In this document: piece by piece, positions 14,889 to 18,849 of the stretch
Numbering within the stretch: position 1 is the stretch's first letter
Layout: the number at the start of each line of letters is the position of its first letter
From: JARRQJ01 sp037381915
GTDB lineage: Bacteria > Pseudomonadota > Gammaproteobacteria > DRLM01
Assembly: GCA_037381915.1 (NCBI GenBank)
Contig: JARRQJ010000045.1
Span: 1-18,849 of the forward strand
DNA length: 18,849 nt
Direction: 5' to 3'
Notes under the pieces: generated by a model
What the model was told of the DNA's origin: nothing
The model's input: the letters and a program-made list of their open reading frames with translations, nothing else
Databases searched by the model: none
Position numbers and translations under genes: made by a program

Positions 14889-15377
14889 TTATTCTGCCTT
14901 GGCATCGGCCCCATGCTCGGAAAGCTGAGCGCCGAACCACCGATGTATGGCCGTCAGCAATTGCAGGTTTTCGGTCTTGAAGGTGATCTGCGCGCCCGCA
15001 GGAAGCTCTGAGTACGAAATATTAATATGCGAGGCGCCTGACTCGAGTTCCTTAAGTCCCGGCATATCGGCACCATGCAGCTTGGCCGGGTCAGAGTAGT
15101 CGCCACGCTGAAACTTTTCAGCCTCACGCTTTAGATGTCGTCTGATAAGCGCCATTTGATCAGCTTCACGAGGGTCCCTCACCAAAATCCGCTCAATGCC
15201 TCCCGACTCGGTCATCTTGAAGATGTGGATCGTTTTCGGCATGTCAAACGGCATGACGCTATGAGACATCTCATGAACGCGCTCTTGCGTGGTTTGAGCA
15301 AACACTATGGAATTATTTAACAGGAGAAGTACTGCGATCACTTCCAGTACAGGGTAGACGCTACGTGGTGGCAACAT
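14889..15377 (-). CDS. Cassette-borne secreted protein of unknown function
   Basis: 162 residues with a signal peptide (hydrophobic LEVIAVLLLLNNSIVFAQ, about 11-28) and a soluble exported domain. Conserved-looking blocks are HSVMPFDMPKTIHIF, GGIERILVRD, DYSDPAKLHGADMPGL and IHRWFGAQLSEHGADA. I believe similar proteins are common in proteobacteria and sometimes wrongly labelled aspartate carbamoyltransferase; no catalytic motif of that enzyme is present. Histidine and acidic residues are plentiful, so metal binding is possible but unproven. ATG 15377 was chosen because GGAG lies ten bases upstream and the signal peptide follows; the frame is open to 15422. The gene has attC after it and a core site before it, so it moved as an integron cassette. 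Confidence 0.8.
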   Translation of the reverse strand: MLPPRSVYPVLEVIAVLLLLNNSIVFAQTTQERVHEMSHSVMPFDMPKTIHIFKMTESGGIERILVRDPREADQMALIRRHLKREAEKFQRGDYSDPAKLHGADMPGLKELESGASHINISYSELPAGAQITFKTENLQLLTAIHRWFGAQLSEHGADAKAE

Positions 15378-15416
15378 CAGGAATTTTCTCCGGATCTCAG
15401 TGAATAGAATAATATA

Positions 15417-15475
15417 GCCCAACTTGTGATGTGCGAACCCGTACTTGTTGTACGCCGTTAGAGCACGGTGTTCGC
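15417..15475 (-). other. attC core site with adjacent hairpin (possible degenerate attC)
   Basis: The perfect core GTTGGGC (minus strand) marks the upstream cassette boundary. Next to it lies an inverted repeat, GCGAACCCGT (15433-15442) pairing with ACGG, one bulged T and GTTCGC (15465-15475), much like the L boxes of attC with an extrahelical base. The matching outer core (R'') is not found, so it would be a damaged attC of a former upstream cassette. Confidence 0.35.
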
Positions 15476-15578
15476 CTCTTTCAAAGCTTCGCTCAGGGTC
15501 GGAAGCCGCCGTTAGTATGAAGTCAGACCGTACACTCGTACAACCTGCGTTCAGGTTTGCCGAATTACGCTAGCGAAA

Positions 15579-15653
15579 CCATCTGCCGGTCCGGCTCCGT
15601 TTCGGTCGATGGCGGCCCCGGTAGGTATCCCTCGAACGCGCACCTATCGGGGC
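15579..15653. other. Two adjacent stem-loops in a gene-free stretch
   Basis: The gap 15424-15787 has no credible gene. It contains CCATC-TGCCG pairing with CGGTC-GATGG (15579-15612, one mismatch) and then a 13-bp stem, GGCCCCGGTAGGT (15614-15626) with ACCTATCGGGGCT (15642-15654, two G-U pairs), with a 15-base loop. CTTTCTC follows on the plus strand, so a terminator is possible, but the U tract is poor. A structured RNA or an island-end element is an alternative. Confidence 0.4.
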
Positions 15654-15787
15654 TTTCTCATTGCGTAAGGGCTCGAATATTAGCCGTTTCCTTACCTTTG
15701 TACAGCTGTGGGTGCTGTGTCAAGAACAACTACGTTGCCTAGTGCCGTGCTTTATAGAGCAACTGGCGGATATGAAATAATTACCAC

Positions 15788-16642
15788 ATGGGCAGACCAC
15801 TTTGTTCGGATGATGAGAGCAGACGGCGAGGGCTCGGCGATCCCCTCTCCACTCGTCGCCGAGCCGTGCTGCGCGAAACCCTTCGTGCCTTCGAGGCGGT
15901 CTCGCCGCCGGATCCTATCACCGCTTCGCGCAGGAGAATCTTGTCCGGTGGCGAATATCGCGAGATCCCGTCGGGTTCCGATCCAAAATCGAAGTGCTGG
16001 CGGCCGACTGGGGTGAGGCCGCACTGGGCCTCACAAAAATGTACCGGGAATGCTTCGCCGTGCTGAATATGGCCAATGCCTACGTCCGCGGCGGCGCCTG
16101 CGTTGAAGGCGCTGTCGCCCAGGAAGAGAACATGTTCCAGCGCACCGACTGCCACTTCCATATCACCCCGGACCGATACGACCCGAGCACTGATCGATAC
16201 CTACCGGCCATTGTCGGCGGAAGATGGAAATGTCTACTTGGATTGGACTCATCCGCGTGTCTGCATCCGCGGGCCGGAAGAGCGATCTAGAGAAGACCTC
16301 GGATATCGCTGGCTAGAAGACGATGAGTTGTTCCCGTTCTTCGAGCTGCGCGCTGCGGCACAGGGTCTCAGCTGCGATGGGGGCTTTGATGAGGCCGACG
16401 CGCGGCGGCGGATCGTGGCCCAATTGGACACTCTGCGCGATCACGGTATCCGCCACACTGTTCTCGGCGCCTTCGGATGCGGTGCGTTCCGAAACCCGGC
16501 AGAGCAAGTCGCCGAGATCTACAAGGACGAACTAGCGCGTCGACCGGATGACTTCGACGTTGTTGCCTTTGCGATATTTGATGCGGGCTATGGACCCAAT
16601 AACTACCATTCCTTTGCTAAGGTGTTCAGAGCTATGGATTGA
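15788..16642 (+). pseudogene. PARG-like macrodomain protein (TIGR02452 type), two frameshifts
   Basis: Microbial-type poly(ADP-ribose) glycohydrolase family, which removes ADP-ribose chains from proteins. The message is split over two frames. Residues from ATG 15788 (STRRRAVLRETLRAFEAV) read to about 15900. The next part (SYHRFAQENLVRW, then AYVRGGACVEGAVAQEENMF with the catalytic QEE) is in another frame to about 16190. The last part (EDGNVYLDWTHPRVCIRGPE, then TVLGAFGCGAFRNPAEQVAE) returns to the first frame and ends at 16642. The two shifts cancel, so all domain parts are present and in order. The usual GGG of the signature is GGA here. Either a recent pseudogene or two sequencing errors. 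No ribosome binding site is seen at 15788, so the start is uncertain. Confidence 0.8.
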
Positions 16643-16748
16643 AGGAGTTGTTGCGCCGTGCCGGAAACTAGATTGCCGGAGAAGCCGCATTATACTTGGC
16701 GCTAACCCCGCCGATGATTACCGCGAACGAACAAAAGGGGAGTGAATA

Positions 16749-16892
16749 ATGTCTGACGAAAGAAAAAGCGGATTTTGCAATCACTGCAAAAAGCAAGTGG
16801 TTGTGTTCCGGAAGGGGGCCGGTGGCTGGCGATGCACAGAATGCGGATCTAAGACAGAATGCGGATCTAAGAATGTGAGTAACGTACGCTAA
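16749..16892 (+). CDS. Zinc-ribbon miniprotein
   Basis: 47 residues starting at an ATG with an AAGGGGAG ribosome binding site seven bases upstream. Two CxxC knuckles, Cys10-Cys13 (FCNHC) and Cys29-Cys32 (RCTECG), 15 residues apart, make a small zinc-ribbon or rubredoxin-like fold. The C-terminus repeats TECGSK exactly because of an 18-bp tandem duplication, adding an extra Cys38. Such miniproteins often bind nucleic acid or a partner protein, but no specific role can be given. Neighbours are the broken PARG-like gene upstream and a convergent small gene downstream. Confidence 0.65.
   Translation: MSDERKSGFCNHCKKQVVVFRKGAGGWRCTECGSKTECGSKNVSNVR
16836..16871 (+). repeat. 18-bp perfect tandem duplication
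   Basis: ACAGAATGCGGATCTAAG occurs twice, head to tail (16836-16853 and 16854-16871), inside the zinc-ribbon gene. Because 18 is a multiple of three the frame is kept. Both copies are identical, so the event is recent. Confidence 0.97.
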
Positions 16893-16907
16893 CAATAAAC
16901 GGCTCTA

Positions 16908-17144
16908 TTACGGACTATAGCCGATCACTCTTACCTCACCACCTAACCCCTTTGCGTATTGCGCTATCGCTTTGAGGTCGCTCGTGTCTAACTCACTAGC
17001 GCCTCTAAGGTCACGACCAAATATTTCAAAGCTGGTTCCATCAGAAAATACCAGAAAGACCAGCGATCGTGGATCTTCTAAGTCATCCGCAGTGACGACA
17101 GCTTCAATTGTCTTACCCAATATTTGGGTCCATGATCCACGCAT
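16908..17144 (-). CDS. Small hypothetical protein
   Basis: 78 residues, no named family recognised. The ATG at 17144 has a strong TAGGAG ribosome binding site at good spacing, and the composition looks like a real globular protein: MRGSWTQILGKTIEAVVTAD, then SLVFLVFSDGTSFEIFG, then a helix (SDLKAIAQYAKGL) and a final strand (EVRVIGYSP). The FSDGTSFEIFG strand-turn pattern is seen in many small orphan proteins of islands. It is convergent with the zinc-ribbon gene, 15 bases between stops. Function unknown; a cytoplasmic location is likely because no signal or membrane segment is seen. Confidence 0.65.
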   Translation of the reverse strand: MRGSWTQILGKTIEAVVTADDLEDPRSLVFLVFSDGTSFEIFGRDLRGASELDTSDLKAIAQYAKGLGGEVRVIGYSP

Positions 17145-17448
17145 GACGCACTCCTAATCAGGACCAACCTTATCGCTTAGTTTTCGGTTGCAGTCAAGGC
17201 TAACCTTGATAATTGAGGGACAAAGCAGGACATCGCATTATTTCGCCAATGCCTAAGCCCTATCCTCAACTTTCCCCACTAGCATCGGGGTAAGAATGTT
17301 ATTCTCGGTCGTAGATCACGATCGCGCCGTCGCGATGCTCAACGATGGACATGATGGGAAGGCTGGGATATGTGGGGGGTGGTGTCGGATTAACGGCAAA
17401 TGAAGATTCGCCGATAAAGGTCCGTCGATCCTATCGCTGGAAGGCGCT
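17145..17448. other. Gene-free stretch
   Basis: No credible start-to-stop gene was found. On the minus strand an open stretch ending with MSIVEHRDGAIVIYDRE and a TAA (17351-17301) looks protein-like but has no start or ribosome binding site of its own; upstream it is open for only about 43 codons. It may be the tail of a lost gene. A short hairpin (CAAGG, loop CTAA, CCTTG) lies at about 17196-17209. Confidence 0.4.
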
Positions 17449-17643
17449 GTGCATTTCTTGGGTGAACTCAGCGTCGTGCTACTGGCGACCATAGGTTTAA
17501 TAGTCGTCCTCGCCCACGGTTACGACAAGCTGAGTTACGAAGCGCAGAAGCATTTGGAAGACGCATTAGACTGGTATCCGGTGCTGATTATAGCAGGGGC
17601 CGTCGCTGCGCTTGTGTTCATCATTCGCGCCGCCCTGCAATAG
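17449..17643 (+). CDS. Small membrane protein, unknown
   Basis: 64 residues from a GTG with GGAAGG five bases upstream. Two membrane segments are visible, about 5-24 (GELSVVLLATIGLIVVLAHG) and 44-62 (PVLIIAGAVAALVFIIRAAL), joined by an amphipathic stretch (KLSYEAQKHLEDALDWY). No family recognised. It ends just beyond the integrase remnant on the other strand. The non-ATG start and short length keep confidence modest. Confidence 0.42.
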   Translation: MHFLGELSVVLLATIGLIVVLAHGYDKLSYEAQKHLEDALDWYPVLIIAGAVAALVFIIRAALQ

Positions 17644-17646
17644 GAT

Positions 17647-17791
17647 TTAACGGAGTACCCATGCTGGGGTGCCGCCCGCCGACAATGTGAAGGTCAACCC
17701 GTCGCCGTCGCTCTTGCCCGCAATCGGCGCGCCTTTTCGGACCCCTTTGCTTCAACTGAATATCGTTCAGTTTCCTGGTAATCTTGGCCAT
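17647..17791 (-). pseudogene. N-terminal fragment of a tyrosine integrase, frameshifted and truncated
   Basis: The start MAKITRKLNDIQLK with an AAAGG ribosome binding site is the usual N-terminus of phage/island integrases of the DUF4102 arm-binding type. The same frame then turns into an arginine-rich shadow. In the +1 frame the protein continues as GAPIAGKSDGDGLTFTLSAG, then GTPAWVLR, the conserved arm-binding domain. The shift lies near the run AAGCAAAGGGG. After WVLR, where family members have Tyr, the sequence reads TAA and all later homology stops. Only about 48 of some 400 residues remain, with no catalytic domain, so it cannot recombine. It marks an old island edge next to the core-type hydrolase gene. 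Confidence 0.78.
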
Positions 17792-17870
17792 GATTGAGCC
17801 TTTCCCGGTGCGTGGTAAATTGGCTAGGGCGATGAGGCTAGACAAGATGAGATAATTATTACGATGTAAC

Positions 17871-18071
17871 ATGCAGAAAATAGAAGATTATTTGTTATCT
17901 GGTTGGACGGTCTCAGACGATATGAAATCTATTATTTATCTTAGTCGATGCGAGGATCATTATGCCAGGTACGCCGCCACGGAGCCGGAGAGGCCGCCGC
18001 GCATGCAAGCTGCAGACGATGAAATCAAGGGCGCCCGCTCATGGTCATGCCGTCCACTCCCCATGAAATGA
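17871..18071 (+). CDS. Doubtful short reading frame
   Basis: 66 codons, MQKIEDYLLSGWTVSDDMKS onward. The first 35 residues look protein-like and sit in A+T-rich sequence, whereas the second half (from about residue 36) runs into G+C-rich sequence of the core genome, overlapping the hydrolase start. It may be a gene cut at the island junction whose remainder is accidental. No clear ribosome binding site and no family recognised. Confidence 0.28.
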   Translation: MQKIEDYLLSGWTVSDDMKSIIYLSRCEDHYARYAATEPERPPRMQAADDEIKGARSWSCRPLPMK

Positions 18072-18849
18072 CTGTTTCAACGCCGCGCGTCATTCCCACC
18101 GCGTTTCGTCCCGCGTGGTGGCTTCCCGGCGCCCACTTGCAGACCATCTGGCCCGCCCTGATGCCGCGGCGCTTGCCGGCCCCGGTACGCCGTCGCCGGC
18201 TTGAACTGCCGGACGGTGATTTCATCGACGTGGATTGGATCGGTGGGCGCGGTCCCATTGGAGTGGTATAGCACGGTCGGGGGGGCGACGGTAGTTCCCA
18301 TTATGTGCGCGGCATGTTGGGCGCCATCGCCCGCCAAAGGTGGCGTGGTGCGTTGATGCACTTTCGCGGCTGCAGCGGTGAGCCCAACCGCCTGGCGCGC
18401 GGTTATCACGCCGGTGAGACCGGCGACCTGGATTACTTTATCCGATTGCTGCAGCGAGCCGAGCCGAGTACACCCGTGGCAGCGATCGGCTATTCCATGG
18501 GTGGCAATGTGTTGTTGAAGTGGTTGGGTGAGCGGGGCGCTGCGGCGCCCGTGCGGGCGGCGGTCGCGGTGTCTGTACCCTTCGACCTCGCCAACGCCGC
18601 GATGCGGGTCCACCAGGGTTTTTCCCGCGTCTATGAATTGCGCATGCTGCGCAGCTTGCAGGCGGTCATGTACGGTAAAACGGCGCAACAGACGTTACCA
18701 TGGGATCACAAGGACATCTCCGCCATCAAGAGCCTGCGGGAATTCGATGACCGCATTACCGCCCCGTTGCACGGATTTCGTGACGCCGACGATTATTACA
18801 CCCGTGCCAGCTGCAAGCCCTATCTCGCCGCCGTGACGACGCCGTCATT
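18041..18849 (+). pseudogene. YheT-type alpha/beta hydrolase with in-frame TAG (runs off the window)
   Basis: YheT-like hydrolases are cytoplasmic esterase-type proteins of unclear substrate. The N-terminus (FRPAWWLPGAHLQTIWPALM and LELPDGDFIDVDW) fits well. At 18269-18271 the frame reads TAG, directly before HGRGGDGSSHYVRGML, where family members have a hydrophobic residue followed by HGLEG. After the stop the same frame continues with MHFRGCSGEPN and the nucleophile elbow GYSMGG, up to the window end. A single change could create the TAG; HGLEG to HGRGG would need two more. So the gene is probably inactivated, or the base calls in this G-run are wrong. ATGs at 18041, 18047 and 18068 lack good ribosome binding sites. 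The Asp and His of the triad lie beyond the window. Confidence 0.8.

Larger units (their letters stand above)
14819..15423 (-). mobile_element. Integron gene cassette (single gene plus attC)
   Basis: The unit runs from a perfect core site GTTGGGC (15423-15417 on the minus strand) through one promoterless gene to the attC at 14878-14819. About 40 bases separate the core from the start codon and 10 separate the stop from attC, as in typical cassettes. No integron integrase gene is in the window, so this is either part of an array reaching elsewhere or a lone cassette inserted at a secondary site. Confidence 0.65.

Noticed and set aside
14730..15011. 93-codon plus-strand frame across the attC site
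   Set aside because: It crosses the attC palindrome and the real minus-strand cassette gene; no family-like segment.
16894..16918. Inverted repeat CGGCTCTA / TATAGCCG between the convergent zinc-ribbon and 16908 genes as a bidirectional terminator
   Set aside because: One mismatch, overlaps a stop codon and has no U tract on either strand.
17871..18071. Reading the 66-codon frame as an intact conserved gene
   Set aside because: Only the first half looks protein-like; the second half overlaps the start of the hydrolase. Listed only as doubtful.
1..18849. CRISPR array, tRNA, rRNA or complete insertion sequence
   Set aside because: Looked for regular repeat-spacer units, cloverleaf folds and transposase motifs by eye; none seen.

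Overview
The window reads as a gammaproteobacterial chromosome with an accessory block inserted in it. Evidence for the lineage is an Fe-type superoxide dismutase, a Grx4-type CGFS glutaredoxin, RNase T and a class II dihydroorotase of the E. coli type. pyrC, rnt and grxD also lie near each other in Pseudomonas. No rRNA or tRNA genes and no CRISPR array are visible, so genus is not claimed.

Positions 1-10,522 are dense core genome: sodB (minus, cut by the window edge); an orphan hydantoinase B-type gene; grxD with a clear terminator; a tightly overlapping operon of a cytochrome b561-PepSY fusion, a PhoP/QseB-like response regulator and its sensor kinase; rnt (minus); a TraB/GumN-family protein that has lost its signature residues; a two-gene module of an ODP-like di-iron metallo-beta-lactamase-fold protein and a soluble chemoreceptor (4-bp overlap); and pyrC (minus). 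Directly upstream of pyrC is the 5' stump of a secreted phosphoesterase with a Pho-box-like site in front.

Positions 11,072-13,970 are an arsenic resistance operon, arsR-arsI-arsC-arsC-acr3, with overlapping genes and a sigma70-like promoter so close to arsR that its mRNA may be leaderless. The operon would sense arsenite (ArsR), reduce arsenate (two ArsC), export arsenite (Acr3) and possibly cleave trivalent organoarsenicals (ArsI).

Positions 13,971-18,040 are loosely packed and in places visibly A+T-richer: small orphan genes, one gene cassette with a convincing integron attC site, a PARG-like macrodomain gene broken by two compensating frameshifts, a 47-residue zinc-ribbon miniprotein with an 18-bp tandem duplication, and the frameshifted, truncated start of a tyrosine integrase. 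This looks like a decaying genomic island built from several mobile sources.

From 18,041 core-like sequence resumes with a YheT-type alpha/beta hydrolase, but that gene carries an in-frame TAG just before its oxyanion motif. Four genes here are broken (phosphoesterase, PARG, integrase, hydrolase), all in or at the edges of the accessory block.
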